64,000 nt of DNA from Lathyrus oleraceus. Its lineage: Eukaryota; Streptophyta; Magnoliopsida; Fabales; Fabaceae. The stretch lies in contig NC_066584.1 of the NCBI RefSeq assembly GCF_024323335.1, positions 433,219,408-433,283,407 of the forward strand, read 5' to 3'. The notes under the pieces are model-generated. The model worked only from the letters and a program-made list of their open reading frames with translations, searched no databases and was not told the DNA's origin. Within the stretch, counting starts at the first letter, position 1; every line of letters starts with the position of its first letter. A program made the position numbers and the translations under genes. Shown piece after piece: positions 48,564-60,469 of this stretch.

Positions 48564-48922
48564 TGAAGGTGAGAAAAACATAAGAAGGGGGATTTGAACT
48601 GTGTTGGATTTTCTCCTTTAGTGTTTTTACTCTTCTGCTTCAGATTGATCTTAATCAGATTCTAAACACTTAGTTTAGAGTTTGAATCATAATTACCAGG
48701 TTTGCTTCTGAAAGTCCTTATCAGATTCTGAACCAGAATCTGACACAGAGTTCCAAAGTTGACACCAGAATGATAAGACATGAAACAAGAAAGTAAAAGT
48801 AAACACACACATCAATTATCCTGGTTCCACTTATAACTTCAGAGTAGTTCAATCCCTTTGTACTTTCAAGATATTTTTACTATAACCAACAAGATTACAA
48901 ATGTTCAAGCACCAAACAAGAG

Positions 48923-48927
48923 ACTTT
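48923..48927. repeat. Target-site duplication ACTTT (left)
   Basis: ACTTT before the inner copia LTR; repeated at 61730-61734. Confidence 0.92.
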
Positions 48928-49228
48928 TGTGAAGACAAGCTTCTCAAAGTATTTGATGAAGACATGCTCTTCAAGAAAATGTGCATCGCAAAAAGAATGG
49001 TTCCAGACTCAAACACAAGTCAAGCTTCACTTATAAAATAATTTCAAGTCTTGAAGATTTCTATTGAATTGATCAAATTATTAAGGTATAAAGTTCTCAA
49101 CCTCTCTATGTTCATTAAAGTGCTCAAGAGTCTCATTCATACATGTCATGTTTCATTTAGGCCTCTTAAATATTTTCATTTGGCCTTACAATTCATTTTC
49201 AACTGCATTTGGTCATTCTGCCTTGATG

Positions 49229-49409
49229 GTAATCGATTATCAGGTTTGAAGTAACCGATTACCAGTTGTTTGCATTGCCTTTTGCGACAATTTTTGTAGT
49301 AGGTAATCGATTACCATATTTTGGGTAATCGATTACATGGTGAAAATTTTCAAATTTTTTAATGTTGGTTCAGGTGTAACTGATTACACCATCTTGGGTA
49401 ACCGATTAC
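49229..49409 (+). repeat. Array of paired GTAATCGATTAC palindromes
   Basis: Six 12-mers at 49229, 49251, 49303, 49325, 49376 and 49398. Within each pair the spacing is exactly 22 bp; pairs repeat every 73-74 bp. Variants are GTAACCGATTAC and others with one or two changes. Same layout in the 3' LTR (60772, 60794, 60846, 60868, 60919, 60941). Confidence 0.95.
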
Positions 49410-49525
49410 CACTGAACCAATGGTAGAAATAAATGCATTTTTTCATGAAAACATTTTCTGAATTATGTTCTTGAATCATGACATCCATTCATGAATTATG
49501 ACCATTTAGAAAGGTGTCTAAGGGT

Positions 49526-49533
49526 TATATATA
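49526..49533 (+). promoter_or_regulatory. Candidate TATA box, inner copia 5' LTR
   Basis: TATATATA in GGGTTATATATACCAC; conserved at 61069-61076. Confidence 0.5.
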
Positions 49534-50180
49534 CCACATATTTTCAGAATTTGAATACACCTCCTTCACACTAATATTTAGAACAATTTTTCTCTTCATT
49601 TTTTCAAATTTTCTCAAGTGTTCTTGATTAAATTTTCTGGTGAAACTTTCTACACAGAATTTTCAATATACATTCATATAGTTCCATCCATACCATTCTT
49701 AGAGCACTTTTATGTCATAAAGAGAATTAATTTCTTAAAAGGAGAAGATCAATCAATAGATTTATATATTCTTCCATCTTTCAAAAACTTGTAAAAACTC
49801 ATATTGTTCTTGTTATCCTTGTTGTCTAGGACTGTTGGAAACAAGAGGTTCATTAAAGGGAGTGTTGTTCTCTTTTTGAACTTAGTGAAAAATCCAAGAG
49901 GATTGTTCTTGGTGTTCTTGTTAGAGGATGTATAAAAAGTATAGGTTCTCTTGTCCATAAGATCTAACAATAATAATATCTCTTACATGTGGTAAGGGGA
50001 CTAGAGTACTCTCGGATTGTGAGGGGAACCAGTATATGTCTCAGTGTTCTTTACTTTCCACACTTTACCATTTCATGCATAACCTAACCAGAAAAGAAAG
50101 AACGAGTTTTCATAAAACCGGAAAAAGTTTTCAAAGAACCTAATTCACCCCTCCTCTTAGGTGCATACTCAACTTACATT

Positions 50181-50192
50181 TGATATCAGAGC
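50181..50192 (+). promoter_or_regulatory. Copia primer-binding site (initiator Met tRNA)
   Basis: TGATATCAGAGC, three bases after the LTR; one change from the usual TGGTATCAGAGC. Confidence 0.85.
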
Positions 50193-50226
50193 AGGTTGTT
50201 GGTAACTTGCTCCTTAGATCCAGAAG

Positions 50227-51430
50227 ATGGCTTTCGCAAGCGCAAACCTGATTTGCAAAAATGGTGGTAGTAGCAACAAATCCCCTCTATTTTTGGAGAA
50301 TATTTTGACTTCTGGAAAATACGCATGAAAACACATTAAGAAGCACAAGGAGATGGTATATGGGAAACCCTTGAAAATGGTCCGCATAATCCAATTAGTA
50401 TGGTCAATGGTGTTGGCACTCCTAAGGTTAAAAGTTCCTATGATGAAGACAATAAGAAAATAATACTTAATGAAAAGAAAGCTATAAATATTCTTCAAAG
50501 GGCATCAAGTATGGATGAGTTCTTCTGTATATCTCTATGTAAATCGACAAAAGAAATATGGGACACTTTGATGGAGACTCACGAAAGAACCGCTGAAGTT
50601 AAAAGATCCAGATTAAACACATTGAGTCAAGAATATGAAATGTTCAGAATGCAGCCCGGAGAATCCATTGTTGCATTGCAAAAAAGATTTGTTCACTTAG
50701 AGAATCATTTAATTTCTCTCGGAAAGGCCTTTACAAATGACGATCTCAAACTTAAAGTGCTAAGATCCTTGACTAGAGAATGCAACCAAAAGTAACGGCT
50801 ATATCGGAGAAGAAAAGTCTTTCTACCATGACGTCCACATCATTATTCAGAAAACTCCAAGAACATGAACTTGAACTTGGAAGACTTGAAAAGCATGAAA
50901 GTCAAGAGAATAAATCCAAAGGCATTGCTTTGAAAGTAGACTCAAAGGAAGATAAAGATGATGGCACATCGAAGGAAGATAAAAATTTCATGCTCCTTGT
51001 TAAAAGGCTTGGTAAGTTTTTTGGTAAAAATGACAAATCCTTTTATGCAAAAAGAAATTAACATTTCAGGAAAAGGGAGGCTTCCATATCTACACAAGAT
51101 GTCACATGCTATGAATGTGGAAAGCAAGGTCATATAAAGTAGGATTGTCCGAAACTCTCCAAGAAAGGTGGCTTTAAAGGAAAGAAGGAATTCAAGAATA
51201 AAAAGGCGTATGTTGCATGGGAAGATAATGAAATAAGTTCTTCATCCGGATCGGAAAGAGACGAATGTGCAAATCTAGCATTAATGACTTCACAACATTC
51301 CGATGATGAAGAAGATGAATGCTTGATTGAAGATGAAGTCACCAATGAGGTAAAACTCAAAGGTAAAAGAATCAATAATATATTTATGATTTCCCTTGAT
51401 GATTTGTCTTTGAAAGTAAAATGTCCCATG
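50227..51430 (+). pseudogene. Inner copia gag, frameshifted
   Basis: ATG at 50227 (MAFASANL). A frame change near 50290 leads into the conserved FDFWKIRM stretch, then a TAA near 50336. The main gag body is at 50400-50780 (IWDTLMETHE, LNTLSQEYEMF, ENHLISLGK), with another shift near 50785 and a lysine-rich stretch. The zinc knuckle CYECGKQGHIK-DCP lies at about 51106-51152 with a TAG inside. An acidic stretch (HSDDEEDECLIEDE) follows. It then jumps to LKGKRINNIF, normally found after the protease; no DSG-type protease motif is seen, so a deletion removed that region. Confidence 0.82.
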
Positions 51431-52560
51431 GTGAACAACAATGACACATGGTTATGGCATAAGAGAATTACTCACATTCATATGGAACACTTGAATAAAC
51501 TAGTCAAGCATGATCTTGTCATTGGATTGCCTAAGATAAAGTTTTTCAAAGATATATTATGTGATGCATGTCAAAAGGGAAAGCAAACCAAATCAACTTT
51601 CAAACCTAAGAATATGGTGTCCACTTCAAGGCCACTACAATTGTTGCATATGGACTTATTTGGTCCATCAAGAACAAGAAGCTTTGGAGGTAATGTATAC
51701 GCTTTAGTTATTGTTGATGATTTATCTAGATATACTTGGACATTTTTTAGTGCAGAAAAGTGATGCATTCAAGGCGTTCAATAAGTATGCAAGGCAAATC
51801 CAAAATGAGAAATCACTAAAAATTGCCTCCATAAGAAACAACCATGGCGGAGATTCCAAAACGCCTCTTTCGACGAATTTTGAGAAGAACATGGATCTTT
51901 CACAATTTATCGGCACCAAGGACTCCTCAACAAAATGGAGTGGTGGAGAGAAAGAATAAGTCACTCGTGGAACTTGCAAGTACAATGCTCAGCGACTCAA
52001 ATCTTCCAAAATATTTTTTGGCGGATGTTGTAAGCACGACATGCTATGTAAGTAATAGAGTTATTATAAGACCTATTTTGAAAAATACTCCTTATGAACT
52101 TTTCAAAGAAAGGAAACCATAAATTGCTTATTTTCACATTTTTAGATGCAAATGCTTTGTCTTAAACAATGACAAAGACAACCTCGGTAAGTTTGATGAA
52201 AAGTTGGATGAAGGTATTTTTCTTGGCTATTCTCTCTCTAGTAAAGCATATAGAATTTATAATAAATGAACCTTAACTACTGAAGAATCTATGCATGTTT
52301 CTTTCAATGAAACTAACCCTCCAAGGAGGATGCTGTTTTGTGTGATGATGATGATATTGTAGATGTTCCTCAAGAAGATACTTCCAAAGGCAACAATGAT
52401 AATCAAACGGAACATCATGAAGAACCAATTCAACAAGAGTCAAATGATAATAATCTACCTAAAGAATGAAGAACTCATAGAGATCATCCAATTGATAAAG
52501 CCATCGGTGATATTAGTCAACATGTTGCAACAAGATTAAATCTCAAAGATGCATGCTTGA
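51431..52560 (+). pseudogene. Inner copia integrase, broken
   Basis: GAG-pre-integrase finger (HKRITHIHMEH...CDACQKGK) at about 51450-51580, then HMDLFGPS and VIVDDLSRYTW of the catalytic core. The frame breaks near 51763. The continuation reads IRNNHGGD, with Asn at the place of the second catalytic Asp of the family motif SDHG; a further shift leads to APRTPQQNGVVERKNKS with the catalytic Glu present. The C-terminal part (FLGYSLSSKAYRIYNK) is followed by stops. Not functional. Confidence 0.82.
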
Positions 52561-53330
52561 ATATGGCGTTTGTTTCATAAATTGAACCTTCCAAAGTTGA
52601 TGAAGCCTTAGGAGACAACCGATCGATAGTTGCAATGCAAGAAGAGTTAAACCAATTCAAAAGGAATCAAGTTTGGGAACTTGTCCCTAGGCCAAGTGGT
52701 AAACACATCATAGGTATCAAATGGGTGTTTAAGAATAAGCTTGATGAGAATGGTATAATTGTTCGAAACAAAGCAAGGTTGGTGGCCCAAGGATACAATC
52801 AAGAGGAAGGAATTGATTTTGAAGAAACGTTCGCTCCGGTTGCAAGGTTAGAAGCTATCTGTTTATTACTTGCTTATGCTTGTTTATTAAATTTTGAGTT
52901 ATTCCAAATGGATGTCAAAAGCGCCTTTTTGAATGACTACATCAATGAAGAAGTCTATGTCAAACAACCCCCGGGCTTTGAAGACTTCAAGAATCCTTCA
53001 TATGTCTTCAAGTTGAAGAAAGCTCTTTATGGCTTAAAACAAGCACCAAGGGCGTGGTATGATTGACTTAGCAACTTTCTTTATGAAAGAGGATTTGAAA
53101 AAGGTAAAGTTAACAAGACCTTGTTTATTAATAAAATAAAAGGTAACACTTTATTGGTTCAAGTCTATGTTGACGACATCATATTCGGCTCAATAAACAA
53201 AGAAATGTGTGAAGAATTTCCATTGATGATGCAAGGAGAATTCGAGATGTCCATGATGGGTAATATGAACTATTTTCTTGGACTCCAAATTAAGAAACTA
53301 AAGGATGACATCTTCATCAACCAATCAAAG
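52561..53330 (+). pseudogene. Inner copia RT, first part
   Basis: Good frame from about 52578: [76 protein letters not shown], a TGA at 53064-53066 where the family has Arg or a similar residue, then QVYVDDIIFG with YVDD at 53166-53177, and FLGLQI. The frame is cut at 53330 by the solo LTR and resumes at 54695. Confidence 0.88.
53326..53330. repeat. Target-site duplication CAAAG (left)
   Basis: CAAAG, repeated at 54695-54699. Removing the LTR and one copy restores the copia RT reading frame (NQSK-Y). Confidence 0.93.
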
Positions 53331-54694
53331 TGAAGGAGAATTGCCATCCAAGGCGCAGTGGAATTTAAAAATTTCTCCATTTAGTGATCCTTACGAATGG
53401 GCATGATCAGTGATAGAATCGTTACCTCTTGTGGCGATTCAAACCTTTGGTGCAGATCTCTTGTAACGATCAAAACCTTGGATACAAATCCACGGAGCGA
53501 TCACGAACATTGAACAATGACAACGTCTCTACTCAGTCCACATGAACGGGTTCCTTCAATCTCAGTGCTAGCTGGTACGAATGAAGGCTTTGAGTGAGAG
53601 AGAGAGGAAAACGAAATTCCAAGTCTTCACTTGAGTTTTAGTCTGAGTGACAATGCTTCTACCCAAGGGTTCTATTTATAGAACCACATGTGTGGGCTTC
53701 AAGCTAAAAAGCCCACTTAAGTGTATTTTGGCCCATATCTCATAATATGCCAAAATCACTTAAGTATTTGGTACCTTACCATATTTCGTATTCTACTTAA
53801 GTACACCGTAGCTTACGATGTTCCTTAGTTGCTCTATCTCTCATCAATCCGTCCTTTGTGTGTGACCCTGTAGGTTTTCGTGATGTTGGCAATTATATTA
53901 AATCACACATTTAACATAATAAACAGTGAGCGGTATCTAGCAACACATCACTGCTACCCAAGACACGAAAATGTCATGTGATCTGACAAAACCTCCTGTG
54001 ATAATAATTATGTGTATAATTACCCCTTTACCCTTATGTCTATATTAAACACGAGGTATAGACCGTGTCATCCTTGTCCAGTTCAATATTGGGCCCATAG
54101 ACATTTATCCTGTTACGCAGGATGGGCAAATTCCATCTAGGTCACTCATGTCCCTCAGCATGCTTCGTGGAGTACCCATCAACTGTCTTTATGGTTATCC
54201 AGTTACGGACAACGTTGGATCAGCAATAAAGCACTCGACTCTACATCTAGGATCCATAGTGGTTTCAGGTCGAAGAGTGGTATACACCATTATCACCATG
54301 AGAATAACTTATGACACTTTGCATAACTTTCTATATAGTATTCTCATAGCGGGTCAATCCGGTATAAATATTACTCTTAATATTCATACCTATGTTTAAG
54401 ACTTGATAACTCTTTATCCATGATCCATGAGATGTGATCATCAGTCTACAAACACAATAGTCTTAATGCTTTAATGTTATCCCACTTCACAATAAAGCTC
54501 GACTACGGATACTTTAAGAATAGTGTCCTTATGTTTAATGTGATCTCATGATTAAGTCATACTTGATACATTAAACGGACTAGCTATTCTAGGGACTTTA
54601 TTAATCAAACATAATAAAGAAAAAGCCTTTTATTAATTAATAAATATTTCGATACAAGTACCAAAAATATTGGCCTCTAGGGCTTACACCAACA
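53331..54694 (-). mobile_element. Solo LTR in copia RT
   Basis: 1364 bp. On the minus strand it starts TGTTGGTGTAAGCCC and ends TTCTCCTTCA. No internal sequence, flanked by CAAAG duplications, so a solo LTR left by LTR-LTR recombination. Minus-strand TATAAATA at 53673-53680 inside the inverted repeat GGTTCTAT/ATAGAACC. Family not identified with certainty. Confidence 0.9.
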
Positions 54695-54699
54695 CAAAG

Positions 54700-55353
54700 T
54701 ACTAAAAAGAGTTGTTGAAAAGATTCGACATGGATAGTTGCAAGGAAATGTCTACTCCAATGGGATCCGAAACTTATGTTGATCAAGATGAATCAAGTGC
54801 TTCGATTGATATCACAAAATATCGAGGCATGATTGGTTCCTTACCATATTTAACGGCAAGTCGTCCTGATATAATGTTTAGTGTGTGTCTTTGTGCGCAG
54901 TTTCAAGTCAATCCAAAGGAATCACATCTCACAGCTGTTAAAAGGACCATGAAGTATCTCAAAGGAACGATGAATGTCGGCATATGGTATCCAAAAGGTA
55001 GTATATGTGATTTATTTGGATATTCTGACTCGGATTATGCAGGTTAAAAAATTGATAGAAAAAGTACAAGTGGAACATGTCACATTCTAGGAAATGCATT
55101 AGTTTCTCCGGCGTGTAAGAAACAAGCATGTGTTGCTCTTAGCACCGAATAAGTAGAATACATAGCAGCAAGAAGTTGTTGTACTCAGATTCTATGGCTA
55201 AAGCAACAACTGAGTGATTTTGGACTAAATCTTGGATGCATACCACTTTGATGCGACAACACAAGTGCAATAAATATAACAAAGAATCCAGTCATGCATT
55301 CTCGTACTAAACACATAGATATTCGACATCACTTCTTACGTGATCATGTGTAA
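54700..55353 (+). pseudogene. Inner copia RT end and RNase H
   Basis: Continues the RT: an in-frame TAA at 54703, then ELLKRFDMDSCKEMSTPMG, YRGMIGSLPYLTASRPDI, VKRTMKYLKGT, and RNase H motifs GYSDSDYAG (followed by TAA 55045), KSTSGT, ALSTE (followed by TAA), [20 protein letters not shown] and [13 protein letters not shown]. Several stops; not functional. Confidence 0.87.
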
Positions 55354-55779
55354 TTGTTGGTGTCTTAAAATTAATTGCATGCTAATCCTGGTGAATATTC
55401 TGTTTTTTTATTGAGGTAATCGGTTACCCCTTATTCAGTAATCGATTACGTGCCTGCTTGTGTGACTCATTGCTGCATTTTTGCATAGTGTAACCGATTA
55501 CACCTCTCAGGGTAATCGATTACACCTGAACATTTTCCAAATTTTTTATTTTTATTAAATGTGTGTTATTTGTTTATGTGTTCATATTATATATTGTATT
55601 ATAATACAACATATGGTTGTTCATTTTTTAGTCTTTCCCATCCTTTTTGCTAATGACAAAGGGGGAGAAGATATATTTGGTTGTTGTATGTTTCTCTAAC
55701 AATGCAGCTAGCAATTACTTTAAAAATTCTCTCAATCATGATCATCAAGCTATGGATAAGCTAGAGATCAATAAAACCA
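55354..55779 (+). other. Copia post-pol region
   Basis: Holds four more palindromes at 55416, 55438, 55490 and 55512, with the same 22/74-bp layout as in the LTR, embedded in sequence that resembles the LTR repeat unit. GACAAAGGGGGAGAAG at about 55656-55672 is typical of SIRE-like elements after pol. Somewhere between 55680 and 55779 the sequence passes into internal sequence of the minus-strand Ogre-like element; the border was not found. Confidence 0.65.
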
Positions 55780-55788
55780 GAGTCGCCA
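55780..55788 (-). promoter_or_regulatory. Primer-site start of Ogre-like element
   Basis: TGGCGACTC on the minus strand, next to the LTR end. Identical to the first 9 nt of the large Ogre's PBS; the following bases differ. Confidence 0.75.
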
Positions 55789-58700
55789 CTATACTTTTAT
55801 TGTTTCCAAGAGAAAAGGGAAAAGTACGAACAAAACCCAAAATTAAGAAGTTTTCAAATCAAAACTAATAAAATTCCAGAGATTACAGGTAAGGGGGTTG
55901 GTTACACAGAGGAAAGGTGTTAGCACCCAAAGTGTCTTAGGTACTCCTAGGGAGCCCTTTTTTGTGTGCATATGTATTTTGTACAAATGGATTTATACAA
56001 ATGGAGGGATGAGAAAAGAATTCATTGATTATATTTTTGTGTTTGACAAGACCTTCGGACTTGTGCCTACGTACCAACATAAAAATGAGGGATCAAAACC
56101 TCGTAGTTCGTGATACAAATTTCAAAGTGGATGCGTTGCTTTTAACAAAAATTAAGTTTAAAAGGCACAAAGGCCTAAAAATGGTTTGAATGAGTTAGTT
56201 CTTTTTGGATTTTTGAAAGTTTAAGTCAAGTATAATTAAGTTTATTTACAAGTTTGATTAAGAAAAGAAGTTTTAAAAATACGATGGCATAAGGTCAAAG
56301 TTTCTAGTTTGCAAAGTGGTCAAAGTTTAGGACAAAATAAGTTCAATCAAAGAAGATTTTTAAAAGGAGGGAGAGATTTTGAAATTAAAGAAATGGGGAG
56401 GAGATGAAGAGACAAATCTTATGCACAAAATTAAAAGTTAAGAGTTGAAAAGATCCGACCAATGGGTAGCAATCCAATAAACAAGTATGTCATATAGAAA
56501 CCCAAATTCCCTTGGACATTTAGAATCAAGCAACACATAAATGCACAATTATATCAATCTTGAAGAGCAAGGCATTAAATAAAGATAACCACATCCAAGC
56601 TTAGCCACTCCATGATCTTCTTCAAATTAAGCCCATGTAACAGATGAATTCCACAAGTCACAGGTTCAAAATAACAGCTTCACAATAATCATATTGTAGA
56701 TGAAATTAAAAGGGATCTTCAAAGGTGTAGCAAATGAAGTTTCAAATTGCAAGCACTTGGTTTCTCAAAAGTTGGCATTGGCCAAGTCCTTTAGCATAGG
56801 GAGGTCGCCTAAATTCTAAGTCCAATTTGTCCAAGATCAAGTCAACAGTCCACACAAAAGTTTTTTAGGGTTTTTGTTGTTATTATGTACATTAATGGTC
56901 AAGGACCACACAAACAAACAAAATATACACAAACAAGATATATCACACAATATGGTCCAAATGGACAAAGTGAAAATTGCATTAACATAAACAATTAGAA
57001 TGGTATGAATAATGGCAAATGAATAAAGACTAAAATTAAATTGCATTAAAGTAAATGGCTTGAAATTAAATGTTAGTTGTTAATGTGTTAGAAGTTAGTA
57101 TTGTTTTGCTTTCGCTTTTCATTTTTAAGTCATTCTTTGGAGAACACTCAACCCACTTATCATAAGCATGGATCCTTGAACCAAGACATCTTCCAAAGGA
57201 AGGAAAAAAAGGCCAAGTTTCCATACAATACCATGAAAGAGGGGAGACTTACAATCTCACTAACTAGAATGCTATGCCTTTTGTATCAAAATTTAGCGCT
57301 ATGTTAAGCAATCGTAATTGGACTTATGTAGAAGTCACAACTATTTGAGGTCGGGCGATATAATTTTGGTGTTAATGCATGTTAGAGACATAGTATAATG
57401 GACTATGCTCATGAAACATACCACACACAAAAAGAATAGGATTTTGCAATCAACTAGCCTTAGGATTTAGAGATATCATCGGCCAAATGAGATGAATGCA
57501 TAAAGAAGGGGGAAGTAGATGAAGAGGGAGGTGAATGGATCAAAATTCAAATTGGCCAAAGGAGGATTTTTAGCAAATTAATATCATTCATTCATTTTGG
57601 GAGATGGAATGTACATTCCATCAATCCCCTAAATCCAATGATATTAACTCAACAAAGTTAAATCAACCTTGACCAAGGCCCAACAACAAGAGTCAAACTA
57701 GCACAAATCATCCCAAGAGGTCAACACAATTATTTGACATTTATTCAAGTTAAAAATACTAAAATAAGGCATTTAAATCAAATATGGTTTGTCAAAATCC
57801 TAAAACCTCATCAAAACACCAAATAAATGACCATGAGATTTATCATAGGTCAAACTAGGTCAAAGGACCTTGGAGAAAAAGTTTCAGAAGTTTTAAAGAC
57901 TTAAAAGTATTTTTAAAGAATTAAAAATATTCACAAAATCAATTAAATCATGACAAATAGTAACAATGATCCAAAAAATAATTTTAATTCAAAATTTGAA
58001 AGAGGAAATTTTTTGAAATTTTTTGAAATTTTTTGGTGAAACTCTCATATTTTTTGGATCAATATTAAAATTAATATGAATTAATGAAAATAAAACAAAT
58101 TAAATGAAATTCAAATAATCAGAAAAAACGTGAGCCACTTGATCTCCCTCATTAACTGAGGTGGCAGATCAAGTGGACACAAACGCGCGTTCCATGATGG
58201 AACCTAATCAGCGCGCCACACGTGTGGTAATCAAAACCAACGCCTAAGATTAAAACAATTTGAATGGATCCTGTGGCTGGGAGACGTGCCAACACACCGC
58301 CGGAGCCAGAGCTCCGGTCTTCTTCTCCGGTGGACCTCACCGGATTGGTCCCCCCTCAACCATCACCAAAATAAAAAAGGAGGACATGATCTGAAAGAAA
58401 AAATGGCGTAGAGCACGAATCTGACCTCAATTTTAACTAACTCCACATGTATAAAAAGATATGAGGAGTTGAATTTTGAGGTGTGTCAACTGAGTTGCTT
58501 CGATTTGACCTCTAACCAACTCAATCTTCTTGCCTACATTGGTAAGACTTCAGACAACCAAAGATCCAAGAGAATTGAGTAGAATTGAGTGAGAATCAAA
58601 GAGATGAAGTTTTCTGAAAATTACCTTCAATGTTGTGCAGAACTTGATGTTGCTTGCTTCAAACTCGATCTGATCACACTTGAGAAGCTTGCAGAAGATG

Positions 58701-60393
58701 TTTAACAATGGTACAAAGCTTTGGATCCTGGAGTTCTTAAATCTCCAAACAGTGAGATTCAAACTCAATTTTCAAGTTGAAAATTCTTAGGTTTTCCTTT
58801 GAAATGTGAGGGTTTGAATTGGGGGCAAAGCTGGCGCGCAAGGTGTGTTTGAATTGAGCTCCAAGGGCCTCTATTTATAGCAATTGGGACTGATATTTGC
58901 ACACTTGAAAAATTGATGAATTTGGTCATTTCATGCAGAAGCTTGCATGGGCGTGTACAAACCCATGAAGAAATCCAATTTGGTCCACTTGCATCTGTGC
59001 TGAAGTTTAAAATATGCTTGGATGTCAAGGCAAAGTGCAATGTGATTTTGGACATTTGATTTCTTCCAATCATGCAGCTCTGTTAAAGCCATACGCAGAC
59101 CTAGAAAACTGTACCCAAAATGCATGAACTTGGGTTCTTTGGAAAGCTTAGGTCAATGGGAACAACTTTGATGTTCAACACTTTTTCATTTGGAATTTGG
59201 GTCATGGTGAATTTGAAGGTGGAAGTTCGGAAATTTCAACATGTTGAAAAAATTTGTAAGTGTCAAGCCATATATCTCAATATTCCACCTTGCTTAACTT
59301 TTTATGTGAGCTTAAAATTAGAAAAGTGTCTTTATAAAAGTTGTAACTCTTTTAAAGACCTTAAAAATGGTCACCAATTTCATGGCATTTGGATTTAGAA
59401 TGATAGAGTTATGCATTTTTGAAGTTCGGAAAAATCACGTGTTCAATGGTATAGGTAAAAAATGACCTATAACGTATCCTCATATCACATGTTCATAAAA
59501 GTTGATTTGACTCTCACTCCAAACATAAAAGTTGAAGTAGACATCTTTAATTTGATTTTTAAACTTGGAAATATTTCATATCATAAGAATTGAGCAAGTT
59601 ATGGCCTTGGGAAGTTGACTTTCAAATTAGGGTTCAGACAAAATGACCAATAATGTTTCAACATAGAAAATGATTTTCCAAGCAAAACTAGCTCTAAGTC
59701 ACAACATGAAAGTTGTTTGGAATGTCATTTAGAGTAACTTTTCTCTTGGAATCATTTTCATATGGTGAAAAGTGTAGGATATAGGGTCTAGGGAGAACAG
59801 TTTTGATCAGATGAATTCATCTGCCCAACCACCATCAACCAACTTGCTAACCTTAAATTATTTTGACTTTCTTGGCTCATGGTAGATCATATATGCATAA
59901 GATGATGAATTTTGAAGTATCCCTTTATAAATTTGATCAATTGGAGAGATAGCTTGTTGGAGAAGTTACTCAAGATACCCAGTCAAACTAGGGTTTCCAA
60001 GGCAAACTACCTTCAAACTCTTGAAGAATACTTGATCAATATAACATGTAGGAATCATTGGGACTCATATATGATGCTTATAAACATTCTTGGATTAATC
60101 CATGGTTGTGCTTTTAGCCATGAGGGTTCTTAAACCCTAGATAAGAACTTGATAAATCAATGGGATCATGCCCTACCTACAAAAGAGTTAGGCAAATGCA
60201 AAGACATATTTTTGGTATTTTGGTTAGTAAAATGATAATATACAAGTATGATACAATCACATGGTGCTTGGTGATCTCTCCTAAAACAAACCCAATGAAA
60301 GAGGGCAAAGGAGGAAGCCAAGGTATGATTCCAATGCTAATGCTTATGATGAAATTGCATGAGGGATCTTAGGGTAAAAATTGGGGTCTTACA
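55789..60393 (-). mobile_element. Ogre-like LTR, about 4.6 kb
   Basis: On the minus strand it starts TGTAAGACCCCAATTTT at 60393, a form typical of legume Ogre LTRs, and ends next to TGGCGACTC. It contains the 46-nt U5 module (56064-56109), the GGTGCTAACACCTT-type motif at about 55913-55925 and TATAAATA at 58872-58879. Only the primer site and perhaps 100 bp of interior remain, so it is a truncated element. It lies inside the inner copia. No second duplication copy was found (AGTTT follows 60393). No host gene is visible within it. Confidence 0.8.
58872..58879 (-). promoter_or_regulatory. Candidate TATA box, Ogre-like LTR
   Basis: Minus strand CTATAAATAGAGG, matching the box at 1628-1635. Confidence 0.45.
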
Positions 60394-60455
60394 AGTTTCA
60401 ATTCTTCGAGAAAGCAAGATTGGATAAAACTTTCAAATAAAGAGTTGTCATTATA

Positions 60456-60469
60456 AAAAAATGGGAGAA
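60456..60469 (+). promoter_or_regulatory. Inner copia polypurine tract
   Basis: AAAAAATGGGAGAA directly before the 3' LTR start TGTGAACAC. Confidence 0.75.

Larger units (their letters stand above)
48928..50178 (+). mobile_element. Inner copia 5' LTR
   Basis: TGTGAAGACAAGC...CAACTTACA, 1251 bp. U3 holds six GTAATCGATTAC-type palindromes (49229-49409) upstream of the TATATATA at 49526-49533. Confidence 0.92.

Noticed and set aside
54148..54399. 83-codon ORF inside the solo LTR as a gene
   Set aside because: Lies in a non-coding LTR, antisense to it, with no domain.
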